Source: Pedobacter metabolipauper (GTDB lineage Bacteria > Bacteroidota > Bacteroidia > Sphingobacteriales > Sphingobacteriaceae). Taken from it: a stretch of DNA of 64,000 bases. The notes beneath the pieces are model-generated. The model ran no database searches and was not told the origin of the DNA. It saw nothing but the letters and a program-made list of their open reading frames with translations. The stretch lies in contig NZ_SNYC01000004.1 of the NCBI RefSeq assembly GCF_004362715.1, forward strand, positions 930,001 through 994,000, given 5' to 3'. Of this stretch, positions 27,453 through 38,100 are shown piece after piece. How positions within the stretch are numbered: the first letter of the stretch is position 1; each line of letters starts with the position of its first letter. The translations under genes were made by a program, and so were the position numbers.

Positions 27453-28724
27453 ATGAAGCTAAATAAATTACTTTTACTCGTATTATTCGTATTCTTTGGA
27501 TCTGCTGTATTTGCTCAAAGCAGCAGTGCTGAACTCAAAAGACAAAAGGAAGCTTTACAGCGTAAAATTGATTTGCTTCAAAAAAATGCCGCTAAAGCTG
27601 CAAATAACAAAAAGCTTACCCTAACGCAGATCCGGTCGATCAATACAAAGATTGGTTTGATGCAGAGTAAGATCTCTGTAATCAACTCAGAAATTAAGAA
27701 CCTGGATGTTCAGATCCATGAAAATACCAATACCGTACATACGTTAAAAGGACAGCTGGGTCAGTTGAAAAAGGAGTATGCCAATATGATCCGCTTTGCA
27801 CAGCGAAACAGGGGGTCTTACGATAAGATGATGTTCATTTTTGCGTCAAGCGATTTTAACCAGGCTTATAAACGGATCAAGTACCTGCAGCAATTTGGGC
27901 AGTATCGTAAAAAACAAGCAGATTATATTTCTGGCAAGCAAAAGGACCTGAACTACAAGATCGTTGTTCTGGATAAAAACCTTAAAGAGAAGAGTAATTT
28001 ACTGCACGAGCAGGAAGATGTAAAAAATAAATTGGGTAAGGATAAGTCTGCGCAATCCCAGGTGCTGAATAAGTTTAGTAAGGAAGAGCGTACGTATCGC
28101 CAGGATCTTGAGGTAAGCAGAAAGAGACAGGCACAGCTGGACCGGGAGATCCGTGCTGCAATTGCGCGGGATATTGCGCGTGATTTGGCCATAGCGAAGA
28201 AGAAAGCTGAAGACGAACAGCGTGCGGCAGCTGCAAAGGCCAAGGCTGAAAATAAACCAATACCTGTGGCTAAAGTGCCGAGCAGCGGCAATTATATTGC
28301 CCCAACGCCGGAATCTGCAAAGCTGTCTTCCGGATTTGAAGGCAATAGGGGCAGTTTACCGTGGCCGGTTGCGGCAGGTAATATTACCGAGCGTTTTGGT
28401 GTACATACGGTTGGACAAGCGAAGTACACGAATGACGGGGTTACGATAGAAACTACAGAAAACGCAACTGTCCGTGCAGTTTTCAATGGTAAGGTTACCC
28501 GTGTGATCAATAGCTATAACCGCGTTGTTATCTTAATTAACCATGGTCAGTATTATACCGTTTATCAGAATTTAAAATCTGCCAGTGTATCTGTAGGAGA
28601 TAATGTGACTACAAAACAGGCAATTGGCGTGGTTGCTAATTCAGAGGATACGCCACAAATGCAGTTCCAGATATTCAGGGGTGCTGCCGCTCAAAATCCG
28701 GAGTCATGGATTTCAAATCGATAA
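27453..28724 (+). CDS. EnvC-like murein hydrolase activator with degenerate LytM domain
   Basis: A 423-residue secreted protein. After the signal peptide (about 1-22) come two coiled-coil stretches (about 24-120 and 160-260) and a C-terminal M23/LytM domain (about 305-420). Catalytic zinc ligands of active M23 enzymes are missing: the HxGxD site reads TNDGVTIET and the HLHFE site reads MQFQI, as in EnvC, which activates cell-division amidases rather than cutting peptidoglycan itself. Position after DUF4292 matches other Bacteroidota. A -7-like TATATTTG for the Tat genes lies 17 bp beyond the stop. Confidence 0.9.
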   Translation: MKLNKLLLLVLFVFFGSAVFAQSSSAELKRQKEALQRKIDLLQKNAAKAANNKKLTLTQIRSINTKIGLMQSKISVINSEIKNLDVQIHENTNTVHTLKGQLGQLKKEYANMIRFAQRNRGSYDKMMFIFASSDFNQAYKRIKYLQQFGQYRKKQADYISGKQKDLNYKIVVLDKNLKEKSNLLHEQEDVKNKLGKDKSAQSQVLNKFSKEERTYRQDLEVSRKRQAQLDREIRAAIARDIARDLAIAKKKAEDEQRAAAAKAKAENKPIPVAKVPSSGNYIAPTPESAKLSSGFEGNRGSLPWPVAAGNITERFGVHTVGQAKYTNDGVTIETTENATVRAVFNGKVTRVINSYNRVVILINHGQYYTVYQNLKSASVSVGDNVTTKQAIGVVANSEDTPQMQFQIFRGAAAQNPESWISNR

Positions 28725-28740
28725 TTGCTTGTAAAATCGT

Positions 28741-28748
28741 TATATTTG
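28741..28748 (+). promoter_or_regulatory. Candidate -7 box for the tatA pair
   Basis: TATATTTG matches TANNTTTG exactly and lies 28 nt before the tatA start. No clear TTTG at a 19-nt spacing is present, so the promoter call is moderate. Confidence 0.4.
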
Positions 28749-28776
28749 TATATAATTAGTAAAAACAGAGAAGAAG

Positions 28777-29166
28777 ATGTATAGAGGGACTATTATAGAA
28801 TTCTTAAACATGGGTGGCGGTGAGATCATGCTCATTTTAGCCGTAGTACTTTTGTTATTTGGAGGTAAAAAATTACCGGAACTGGCAAGGGGACTTGGAA
28901 AGGGAATCCGTGATTTTAAGGATGCATCCGAAGGTGTTAAGCGGGAAATCCACCGTAACATTAATTCCGTAGGTATCGTTGATGATGTCGAATCGGTAAT
29001 TAACGATACACGAAAAGACTTTAATCATTCTTCAGATGCTACTTTGGAGGAGCAAATGTATCCGAATAGCGTAAAAAGCACGATAGATTTCGATAAAAAA
29101 GATGCTGTTACTGAAAGTAACACTGAAGGAAACAGTAGAATTGAAACAGATAAAACACAACTTTAA
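28777..29166 (+). CDS. tatA: TatA/E-family twin-arginine translocase subunit, long form
   Basis: A 129-residue Tat pore protein: short N-terminus, one transmembrane helix (about 14-30; [20 protein letters not shown]), the [17 protein letters not shown] amphipathic helix, then an acidic tail of about 85 residues, longer than usual for TatA. A second, shorter TatA starts 10 bp later. The single TatC partner is encoded at 52825-53715 on the other strand. Two TatA-type proteins with one TatC is usual in Bacteroidota, where no TatB exists. Confidence 0.93.
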   Translation: MYRGTIIEFLNMGGGEIMLILAVVLLLFGGKKLPELARGLGKGIRDFKDASEGVKREIHRNINSVGIVDDVESVINDTRKDFNHSSDATLEEQMYPNSVKSTIDFDKKDAVTESNTEGNSRIETDKTQL

Positions 29167-29176
29167 CTAAATCATT

Positions 29177-29383
29177 ATGTTAAACACAACGATATCAGCC
29201 TTTCTAGGCGGACCAGAAATTGCAATCATTCTTGTTATTGTATTATTACTTTTTGGAGGTAGAAAGATTCCTGAACTGATGCGCGGCCTTGGTAAAGGAA
29301 TTAAAGAATTTAAGGATGGAAAAGATGGTGCTGATGATGCTCCTGTAGAGCCTAAGCAAACCAACACCAACAAACCGCTATAG
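29177..29383 (+). CDS. tatA: TatA/E-family twin-arginine translocase subunit, short form
   Basis: A 68-residue TatA with one transmembrane helix (about 10-27; [20 protein letters not shown]), then [13 protein letters not shown] and a short polar tail. It is clearly paralogous to the preceding gene over the first 50 residues. The pair precede gatA, 41 bp downstream. Confidence 0.93.
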   Translation: MLNTTISAFLGGPEIAIILVIVLLLFGGRKIPELMRGLGKGIKEFKDGKDGADDAPVEPKQTNTNKPL

Positions 29384-29424
29384 GTTTTATCATTCAATTT
29401 TTTAATTTTTAACGTTTTCCTGGT

Positions 29425-30852
29425 TTGAAGAAGTATAGCTCCTTAACAGAGATACAATCCCTTATTGATCAAAAAAAGCTTAGCTTACCAGAGTTGCTTG
29501 ATCATTATTTTCAGCAAATAGAAATTCACAAACACCTCAATGCATTCAATGAGGTGTTTTTTTATTCTGCGGCCGAGCAGGCTAAACTGGTACAGCAAAA
29601 AATAGAAAACGGATCTGCAGGGAAGCTTGCAGGGATGGTGATCGGTATTAAGGATAACATTTCTTATAAAGATCATGAAGTTACGGCTTCTTCAAAAATG
29701 CTGGAAGGTTTCATTTCTCCATATTCTGCAACAGTAATTGAAAGGCTGATTGCTGAGGATGCCGTGATCATTGGTCGTTTAAATTGTGATGAGTTTGCCA
29801 TGGGCGGCTCTAATGAAACCTCTTACTATGGCCCGGTAAAGAATGCGGCCGATCCTGAGCGTGTTGCCGGAGGATCATCTGGTGGTTCTGCGGTTGCTGT
29901 ACAAGCTGATCTTTGTCTTTCTGCGCTGGGTACGGATACTGGTGGCTCTGTCAGGCAGCCTGCTGCATTTTGTGGCTGTATAGGATTAAAGCCAACTTAT
30001 GGACGGATTTCAAGATACGGCGTAATTGCCTATGCTTCGTCATTTGACCAGGTAGGGACCATTACTTCTTCCGTTAGCGACGCTGCGCTGCTGCTGGAAG
30101 TTCTTGCCGGTGCGGATGAATATGACAGCACGGTTTCCAGAGCTGATGTTCCTCGATATACTGCTTCTTTAGGCAGGCCTGTTGGGAAAAAAAGAATGGC
30201 TGTTTTAAAGGAGACCCTGGATAGTGAAGCACTTGATCCAGCTATAAAAGCGTCTATCTTAAAAGCTATTGAAACATTTAAGGCCCAGGGGCATACTGTT
30301 GATTTTGTTTCTTTTGATCTGCTTGACTATTTAGTGCCTGCTTATTATGTGCTGACTACCGCAGAGGCCTCATCAAATCTGTCACGTTACGATGGGGTGC
30401 ATTACGGTCACCGTAATCTGGAAGCCGCCAATTTAAATGATCTATATAAACAATCCAGGGCTGAAGGTTTTGGTGATGAGGTAAAAACAAGGATCTTATT
30501 GGGCACATTCGTACTTAGTGCGGGTTATTATGATGCGTATTATCAAAAGGCGCAGCAGGTACGGAGACTCATCCGGGAAAAGATGGAAGCGCTTCTTAAA
30601 GACTATGATCTGATCTTAACTCCGGTAACGCCTACGCCTGCATTTAAAATTGGTGAAAATCTATCTGATCCGCTGGTGATGTATATGGCTGATATTTTTA
30701 CTGTCCTGGCATCCCTGACCGGTATTCCGGCCATAGCTATTCCATTGGGCAATAATAATGAAGGTTTGCCGTTAAGTATTCAATTGATGACCAGACACTT
30801 TGGAGAAGAAGCGCTATTGCAAATCTCCGGAGCCTTTTTGAATGAAAACTAA
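29425..30852 (+). CDS. gatA: Asp-tRNA(Asn)/Glu-tRNA(Gln) amidotransferase subunit A
   Basis: Amidase subunit that frees ammonia from glutamine for transamidation of misacylated tRNA. The Ser-cisSer-Lys triad is K76, S151 and S175 (GIKDN; GGSSGGS; GTDTGGSVRQP), with the same spacing as in known GatA. The start is TTG: an in-frame TAA sits 15 bp upstream and the next in-frame ATG is at codon 71, inside the catalytic core. The 475 residues are normal. GatB and GatC are not in the window. Confidence 0.95.
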   Translation: MKKYSSLTEIQSLIDQKKLSLPELLDHYFQQIEIHKHLNAFNEVFFYSAAEQAKLVQQKIENGSAGKLAGMVIGIKDNISYKDHEVTASSKMLEGFISPYSATVIERLIAEDAVIIGRLNCDEFAMGGSNETSYYGPVKNAADPERVAGGSSGGSAVAVQADLCLSALGTDTGGSVRQPAAFCGCIGLKPTYGRISRYGVIAYASSFDQVGTITSSVSDAALLLEVLAGADEYDSTVSRADVPRYTASLGRPVGKKRMAVLKETLDSEALDPAIKASILKAIETFKAQGHTVDFVSFDLLDYLVPAYYVLTTAEASSNLSRYDGVHYGHRNLEAANLNDLYKQSRAEGFGDEVKTRILLGTFVLSAGYYDAYYQKAQQVRRLIREKMEALLKDYDLILTPVTPTPAFKIGENLSDPLVMYMADIFTVLASLTGIPAIAIPLGNNNEGLPLSIQLMTRHFGEEALLQISGAFLNEN

Positions 30853-30879
30853 ATAAAGACCTTATACTAGTAATTGCCT

Positions 30880-32115
30880 ATGAAAATAAGAGTACACTTT
30901 TTATCGTATTGCATACTAACATTCATTAGCTTATCTACACTTAGCTTCTCTAAAACTCTGGCTCAGCAAAAAGAGCTTATTCTTACTGATACAACATCCG
31001 TGCCACTGCTGACTGAAATTCCCTTATTCAGCACGTACAATTTTGCTTATAAGAACAGGCTGGATTCGATTCAAAAGACTGTTTCCCTGAGCTATAATGA
31101 ATTTGTACAGAAATACATTGACATTTACAGTACCCGTAAGGACATGATGGGTAAAATGCTCGGATTATCTGATTATTACTTTCCCATTTTTGAAAAGGCC
31201 CTTAAAAGTTATAATATTCCTGAAGAGATTAAATATCTGCCTATCATTGAATCGTCTATGAATCCACATGCGGTTTCCAGGGTTGGAGCTACCGGCTTAT
31301 GGCAGTTTATGTTTGGAACTGCAAAAGGCTATGGTCTGAACATGGATAATTTTGTAGACGAAAGAAAAGATCCGATACAGGCCAGCTATGCTGCTGCTGC
31401 TTACTTTAGGGATGCCTATGAAGAACTTGGCGACTGGCTTTTGGCCATTGCGGCTTATAATTGCGGTATGGGTAATGTTAAGCGTGCCATGGAAAAGGCT
31501 GATTCCCGTGATTTCTGGGTGATCAGAAGATTTTTACCCAATGAAACACGAAACTATGTACCTGCATTCATTGCTGCGGTATATGTAATGAACTGTTCTG
31601 ATAAGCATCAGATCACCTTACAGAAAGCGCCATTCTTAAAGAATACCGATACCATCCAGGTAACCCGGTTTGTTTCCATTCCTGACCTCGCTAAAGCACT
31701 TGATATAGAAGAAGATGTGCTATCCGGTTTAAATCCTTCGTATAAGAAAAAGATTATAAACGGCACAGCACTGCTGCCAAAGCGCATCATTCTGCCTAAG
31801 GTTAGCCTGGCAAACTTTGCACAGCTTTATGATCTGTTAAATACGGATGTAGCTGCGGATATGAAAATTGTACTGGCTTCTAATGACGACAGGAGACTGA
31901 TAAAAAAAGCACTGCCAAAACCAAAAGCTTTATTCTTTTATCATAAAGTAATATCCGGCCAGAACCTGGGTGCAATTGCCAACAAATATCATGTTGAAGT
32001 GCAGGATCTAAAGGTCTGGAACAAGTTGAAGGGAACTACGATTGTGATCGGCCAGAAGCTGAAGGTTTACAATGCTGCGCTCGACAAATCTGTGGAAAGA
32101 CCGCTGAAAGGTTAA
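30880..32115 (+). CDS. Lytic transglycosylase with LysM domain (MltD-like)
   Basis: A 411-residue secreted peptidoglycan lytic transglycosylase. Signal peptide (about 1-29, ending KTLAQ) is followed by an SLT goose-type lysozyme domain with the catalytic Glu E124 in YLPIIESSMNPHAVS and the RVGATGLWQFM motif, AAYNCGMGNV, and a C-terminal LysM (about 350-400; YHKVISGQNLGAIANKYHV) for murein binding. The start is ATG at 30880; a TTG two codons earlier is less likely. It lies 27 bp after gatA. Confidence 0.93.
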   Translation: MKIRVHFLSYCILTFISLSTLSFSKTLAQQKELILTDTTSVPLLTEIPLFSTYNFAYKNRLDSIQKTVSLSYNEFVQKYIDIYSTRKDMMGKMLGLSDYYFPIFEKALKSYNIPEEIKYLPIIESSMNPHAVSRVGATGLWQFMFGTAKGYGLNMDNFVDERKDPIQASYAAAAYFRDAYEELGDWLLAIAAYNCGMGNVKRAMEKADSRDFWVIRRFLPNETRNYVPAFIAAVYVMNCSDKHQITLQKAPFLKNTDTIQVTRFVSIPDLAKALDIEEDVLSGLNPSYKKKIINGTALLPKRIILPKVSLANFAQLYDLLNTDVAADMKIVLASNDDRRLIKKALPKPKALFFYHKVISGQNLGAIANKYHVEVQDLKVWNKLKGTTIVIGQKLKVYNAALDKSVERPLKG

Positions 32116-32203
32116 TGTTCCCAATGCCCTTTTTTGGCTATTCATTCTGTTCATTTTCACGTTTTTCGAATTTATATTGGTTATTGTGATGCCCTTTTTT
32201 TAT

Positions 32204-32234
32204 TTTAAGGCTAAATAAAAGAATTGTAACTTTG
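32204..32234 (+). promoter_or_regulatory. Candidate promoter of the malic enzyme gene
   Basis: TTTA at 32204-32207, spacer 19, TAACTTTG at 32227-32234. The -7 box matches TANNTTTG exactly and the -33 box has one mismatch. The start codon is at 32257. Confidence 0.5.
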
Positions 32235-32256
32235 ATGCTTTACAATCGATGATTTT

Positions 32257-34569
32257 ATGAGTAAAATTAACAGGAAGCAAGACGCTTTAGACTACCACTC
32301 GCAGGGACGCCCGGGGAAAATACAGGTTATTCCAACCAAGCCGACCAACTCTCAAAGAGACTTAGCCCTTGCCTATTCTCCTGGTGTAGCAGAACCTTGT
32401 TTAAGGATAGCTGAAAACAAGGATGATGTTTATAAATATACGGCAAAAGGTAATTTAGTAGCTGTAATCAGTAATGGTACCGCGGTTTTAGGATTGGGTG
32501 ATATAGGTCCGGAAGCGGGTAAGCCTGTTATGGAAGGTAAAGGCTTGCTGTTTAAGATCTTTGCTGATATTGATGTTTTCGATCTGGAACTTGATACTAA
32601 AAATGTTGATGACTTTGTTAAGATCGTAAAAGCCCTTGAACCCACTTTTGGCGGGGTTAACTTAGAAGACATTAAGGCTCCTGAATGCTTTGAGATAGAG
32701 CGCAGGTTAAAGGAAGAAATGAACATTCCTGTGATGCATGATGACCAGCATGGTACGGCAATAATTTCTGCTGCCGCGCTGATCAATGCCTGCGAATTAC
32801 AGAAGAAGAAAATTGATAAGATTAAGATTGTAGTAAACGGTGCCGGCGCTGCTGCTATTTCCTGTTCACGTCTTTACGTTTCGTTAGGTGCCAAAAAGGA
32901 AAATATTGTAATGTGCGACCGTACCGGTGTGATCCGTGATACCCGGTCAAATCTGGATGCGATTAAGGCTGAATTTGCTACGTCGAGGAACCTGAATACC
33001 CTGGAAGAAGCCATGAAGGACTGCGATGTTTTTATTGGTCTTTCTTCTGCCAACTGTGTGACGTCAGATATGCTGAAATCAATGGCAAAGAATCCGATCG
33101 TATTTGCTATGGCAAATCCTGATCCTGAAATTGCTTATGAACTTGCCATCAATTCCCGCAAGGACCTGATTATGGCTACCGGACGTTCTGATTATCCAAA
33201 CCAGGTGAATAATGTTTTGGGTTTCCCCTATATTTTTAGAGGTGCCCTGGATGTAAGGGCAACCAGCATCAATGAAGAGATGAAGATTGCTGCGGTAAAG
33301 GCCATTGCTGAACTTGCAAAAAAATCTGTTCCTGAGGCTGTTAACATGGCCTATAATGAGAAGAACATTAAATTTGGTAAGGAATATATCATTCCTAAGC
33401 CAATGGATATGCGGCTAATGACCAATGTATCTGCCGCAGTAGCGAAAGCCGCAATAGATTCTGGTGTGGCCCGTAAAATTATTACCGATTGGGATGCTTA
33501 TACGGAAGAGTTAAAACGAAGACTTGGTGGTGACGACGCGATTATGCGTGCAATTACCAATAAGGCTAAGTCTGACCCTAAACGTGTTGTTTTTGCAGAG
33601 GCAGATAATTATAAGATCCTTAAAGCGGCCCAGATCGTTAAGGATGAGAATATTGCGATCCCTATTTTGCTGGGTAACCGGGAGATCATCAAAAGGATTA
33701 TTGAAGAGAATGCATTGGATCTTGAAGGTGTTGCCATTATGGATCCTTTTGAGGAGCCCGAACGCATGGATAAATATGCCAATGCCTTGTATCAAAAGAG
33801 GCAAAGGAAAGGGATCACCCTATTTGAAGCAACTAAATTATTGAGGGACCGGAACTATTTTGGTTCTTCTATGGTTGAATTTGGTGAAGCTGATGCGCTG
33901 ATTTCCGGGCTAACAAAAAACTATGCTTCTACGATTAAGCCTGCATTGCAGGTTATTGGAACTGAGGCAGGGGTAAACCGTGTTGCGGGAATGTACATGA
34001 TGATGACCAAGAAAGGTCCTGTGTTTTTTGGTGATACCACTGTCAATGTAGACCCTACTGTTGAAGAATTGGTAGACCTTACCCTGCTTTTAGAGCGTTC
34101 GGTCCGCAAATTTAACATTGTACCGAGAGTAGCGTTACTTTCTTATTCTAACTTTGGCTCTAACGAAGGGATTATTCCGGAAAAGATGCGCAAAGCAGTT
34201 AAGATCTTACATGAAAAGCATCCTGATGTTATTGTTGACGGCGAGATGCAAGGTAACTTTGCGATCAATAGTGAGTTGTTAAAGGATAACTTTCCATTTA
34301 GCAGCCTTGTTGATGCGCCGGCAAATACATTGATCTTCCCCAACCTAGAGTCTGGCAATATTGCCTATAAATTATTACAGGAACTTGGAGAAGCTGAAGC
34401 TGTAGGACCAATCTTATTGGGTTTAAAGAAACCGGTACACATTGTACAATTGGGCAGTTCTGTTCGGGAAATTGTAAACATGATTACCATTGCTGTATTA
34501 GATGTACAGGGAAAAGAACAGGATGTAAATCCTAAAAGAGGTGGTCTGTTAAAGAGAATTTCAAAATAA
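32257..34569 (+). CDS. maeB: NADP-dependent malic enzyme fused to a phosphotransacetylase-like domain
   Basis: A 770-residue two-domain enzyme. The malic enzyme part (about 1-430) oxidatively decarboxylates malate to pyruvate: [29 protein letters not shown] with catalytic residues, and the nucleotide-binding [12 protein letters not shown]. The C-terminal part (about 440-770) resembles phosphate acetyltransferase ([33 protein letters not shown]) and in MaeB is usually thought to be regulatory rather than catalytic. Length fits MaeB. It begins a cluster with ruvA (6 bp after). Confidence 0.96.
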   Translation: MSKINRKQDALDYHSQGRPGKIQVIPTKPTNSQRDLALAYSPGVAEPCLRIAENKDDVYKYTAKGNLVAVISNGTAVLGLGDIGPEAGKPVMEGKGLLFKIFADIDVFDLELDTKNVDDFVKIVKALEPTFGGVNLEDIKAPECFEIERRLKEEMNIPVMHDDQHGTAIISAAALINACELQKKKIDKIKIVVNGAGAAAISCSRLYVSLGAKKENIVMCDRTGVIRDTRSNLDAIKAEFATSRNLNTLEEAMKDCDVFIGLSSANCVTSDMLKSMAKNPIVFAMANPDPEIAYELAINSRKDLIMATGRSDYPNQVNNVLGFPYIFRGALDVRATSINEEMKIAAVKAIAELAKKSVPEAVNMAYNEKNIKFGKEYIIPKPMDMRLMTNVSAAVAKAAIDSGVARKIITDWDAYTEELKRRLGGDDAIMRAITNKAKSDPKRVVFAEADNYKILKAAQIVKDENIAIPILLGNREIIKRIIEENALDLEGVAIMDPFEEPERMDKYANALYQKRQRKGITLFEATKLLRDRNYFGSSMVEFGEADALISGLTKNYASTIKPALQVIGTEAGVNRVAGMYMMMTKKGPVFFGDTTVNVDPTVEELVDLTLLLERSVRKFNIVPRVALLSYSNFGSNEGIIPEKMRKAVKILHEKHPDVIVDGEMQGNFAINSELLKDNFPFSSLVDAPANTLIFPNLESGNIAYKLLQELGEAEAVGPILLGLKKPVHIVQLGSSVREIVNMITIAVLDVQGKEQDVNPKRGGLLKRISK

Positions 34570-34575
34570 TAAGAG

Positions 34576-35160
34576 ATGTACGACTATATTGATGGTAAGT
34601 TAGCCTTTAAATGCCCTGCATATATTGTAGTAGAAACCGGTGGAATTGGTTATCACATTAATATATCTTTAAATACATACAGTAGTTTAGCCGATGCCGA
34701 GCGCTGTAAAGTTTACGTATGGCTTTCGATTAAAGAGGATGCACATACTTTGTATGGTTTTGCAGATGAAGGCGAGCGGAGGCTTTTTTTACACCTGATC
34801 TCTGTTTCCGGGATTGGGCCTAATACTGGCCGGATGATGCTTTCGTCCATTACGCCAAATGAAATTCAGTCGGCTATTGTGAATGCCGACCTTCCGCTGA
34901 TCCAGCGGATCAAAGGTATAGGTGTTAAATCTGCACAACGACTCGTGTTAGAACTGCAGGATAAATTAAAGAAAGAAGGTTCGGGATCGCTGATCTCGGC
35001 ACCATTAAATAATACGGTTAAAGAAGAAGCATTATCTGCTTTAATGATGCTTGGTTTTGCAAAGCCGGCTTCAGAAAAAGCACTGGAAAATGCCGTCAAA
35101 ACTGGTGGCGCAGATCAGTCTGTGGAGCAAATGATAAAGTTGGCTTTAAAGAATTTATAA
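34576..35160 (+). CDS. ruvA: Holliday junction DNA helicase subunit RuvA
   Basis: Binds the four-way junction and loads RuvB for branch migration. The 194 residues hold an N-terminal OB fold (MYDYIDGKLAFK...GGIGYHINIS), two helix-hairpin-helix units (about 70-140; ISVSGIGPNTGRMMLSS and IKGIGVKSAQRLVLELQDKL) with the acidic pin between OB strands, and a C-terminal RuvB-contact domain (about 150-194). It lies 8 bp before sprA, the conserved Bacteroidota order. Confidence 0.97.
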   Translation: MYDYIDGKLAFKCPAYIVVETGGIGYHINISLNTYSSLADAERCKVYVWLSIKEDAHTLYGFADEGERRLFLHLISVSGIGPNTGRMMLSSITPNEIQSAIVNADLPLIQRIKGIGVKSAQRLVLELQDKLKKEGSGSLISAPLNNTVKEEALSALMMLGFAKPASEKALENAVKTGGADQSVEQMIKLALKNL

Positions 35161-35168
35161 CTCTTACC

Positions 35169-38100
35169 TTGAAAAAAATACTAACGCTGGCCCTTTTTAT
35201 TGTCACTTGTTTTGGCAGTATACGGGTTTTCTCACAAGTGGTGCCGACAAGAACCAAACCGGACTCTTCAAAAAATACATTTGGGATCAAAGAAAAACAA
35301 CGATTAGGGATTAGGCCTTTGTCTACTCCTTTTAGTCCGTTGCCCGGTAACATCAAGACTGAAGTTGAATACGATGCGCTAAACAAACGGTATGTGGTTA
35401 AGCAAATGCTTGGCAACCGGATGATCTCCCTTCCGCAATACCTGAGCATCGAAGAATATCAGCGCCTGATCAGCAGTGAGATTAAACGTGACAACTGGCG
35501 CATGCTTTCTAATCAGGAGATTGAAGATGTAAGGAGAACAGGACTGATTCCCAGCTTAAAAGTTAACAGTAAGGCCTTTGAGCGCATCTTTGGAGGTACA
35601 ACGATTGATATTCAGCCACGTGGTGAAGCTGAACTTACTTTTCTTGGAAGGATCAATAAGAATGAAAACCCATTGTTTAATGAGCGCCAGCGTGTTCAGG
35701 GGAATTTTGATTTTAACCAGCGCATCCAGATGGATGTGATCGGTAATATTGGTTCTAAGCTGAAGATCAATATGAATTACAATACCGAAGCCCAGTTTGA
35801 CTTTGAAAATCAGGTAAAGCTGGAGTATACCGGTGGTGAAGATGACATCATCAAAAAGATTGAGGCTGGTAATGTGAGCTTACCGCTAAATACAACCCTG
35901 ATCAATGGTACGCAAGCACTTTTTGGTGTTAAAACCCAGCTTCAATTTGGCAAGCTGAGTGTGAATACCGTATTTACCCAGCAGAAGTCACAATCCAGGG
36001 AAATACAGATCAGTAATGGTGCCCAGCAAAATGAGTATCGCATTAGTGGTGACAATTACGAAGCCAATAAGCATTACTTTTTAGCACAGTACTTCAGAGA
36101 TAATTACAACAAGACCTTATCCAATCCACCAACCATTACTTCTGGTGTAAATATTACCAAGATTGAAGTATGGATTACCAATAAAACTGGAAATACACAA
36201 GACTCCAGGGATGTACTTGCGTTTATTGACCTTGGTGAAAACAGGCCGTACAATACTGCGCAGGTTAGTGGTGCCGGGTACTCCGCATTTCCATCGGGCT
36301 TTTCGAACCCGCAATTTCCAAGACAATCCAATAACCTTTTGGAGAATTTGCCTGTTGGTGCCCGTCAGACCAATTCAAATGATGTGATCTCTTATTTTCA
36401 GGCGAATGGCGGCACAGACAATTTTGCAAAACTGACCTATGCCAGGAAACTTGCCGACAGAGAGTATACCTTTCATCCTAAATTGGGATATATCTCTTTA
36501 AATAATGCGCTAAATACAGATGAAGTACTTGCTGTTGCCTACCGGTACACTTATAATGGGGTTGAATACCAGGTTGGTGAGTTCTCTACTGATGTTGCCT
36601 TTGACCAGGCTACACCGCGGGTATTGTTTGCTAAGCTCCTGAAGAATGAAACCACTAAAACGAATTTACCTACCTGGGACCTGATGATGAAAAACATCTA
36701 CTCTATTGGAGGGTATCAGATCAGTCAGCAGAATTTTAAGCTGGATGTTTACCGCATAGATGAGCAGACCGGAATTGAACGGCCTGTGATCAGTGAAGGT
36801 GAAAAGCTGGATGCTGCCAACCGTCCGCTGAGAGATAAAATGTGGCTGCAGGTAGTCGGGCTAGACCGTTTAAATCAGCAGGATGAATTGAAGCAGGATG
36901 GGATATTCGATTTTGAAACGGATAACCAGCCCTTTAATTCCAATATGAGTACAAATAACCCAAATTCTTCCGGCGGAAGTACTGCGGTATTGCTCACCAA
37001 TACTAAAAATGGATACATTACGATTGATCCTTTAAACGGACGCATTATTTTCCCATTGATAGAACCGTTTGGGAAAGATCTTGCAGACCAGTTTTTACCT
37101 TCAGAACAGGCGTTTATAGATAAGTATACCTACACTGCGCTTTATGACTCGACCAAGGTTATTGCACAGCAGTTGTTTACGAGGCAGAACCGGTATATTA
37201 TTAAAGGAAATTACCAGTCGGAGATTTCATCAGAATTCAGCTTGAATGCCATAAATGTTCCTGAAGGTTCTGTAAAAGTATTCTCCGGTACAATTCCGCT
37301 ACAGGAGGGGATCGATTTTACGGTAGATTACCAGGGTGGAAGGGTAAAGATTTTAAATACAGCCTTACTGCTTTCTGGTCAGCCCATCCGGATCTCTACC
37401 GAGAATAATGAGCTTTTTGGATTGCAGCAGCGTTCGTTATTTGGTACGCGTCTGGATTATAAGGTAAATAACAAACTAAATCTTGGAGGTACTTTCATGA
37501 ACCTTACCGAGAAGCCATTGACACCTAAGGTTAACATTGGCGAAGAGCCCATCTCCAATACCATTTGGGGTATGGATGTAAACTACAGTTCTCCTTCGAG
37601 GTTCTTAACCAAATTGGTGGATAAGCTGCCATTAATATCTACCAAGGCGCCTTCTAATCTTACCTTTTCGGGAGAGTTTGCCCAATTGATTCCCGGACAT
37701 CCCAGTGCGCTGGATTTTGCAGGTAAAAAAGGAGGGGTGAGTTACCTGGATGATTTTGAAGCCTCGAGGTCGATCATTGATCTGAAAAGTGCGGTTGCCT
37801 GGCAATTGTCCGGAACGCCGCAGTTGTTTCCAGAATCTCAATACATTGATGATTTAAGGTATGGTTTTAACAGGGCACAAATTGCATTTTATAATATTGA
37901 CCCTACTTTTTACAATAGAGGGGTTAGCAACATCCCAACGAGCTTAAGAAACAACCGTACAGAATTGTCTAATCATTATGTTCGTGAGATTATAGAGCAG
38001 GAGGTTTTTCCATTTAAGGAGATCAGCACCGGCCAGGCAGTTACCTTGCCTACATTAGATGTTGCATTTTATCCAACCCTGAGGGGCCCTTACAACTATT

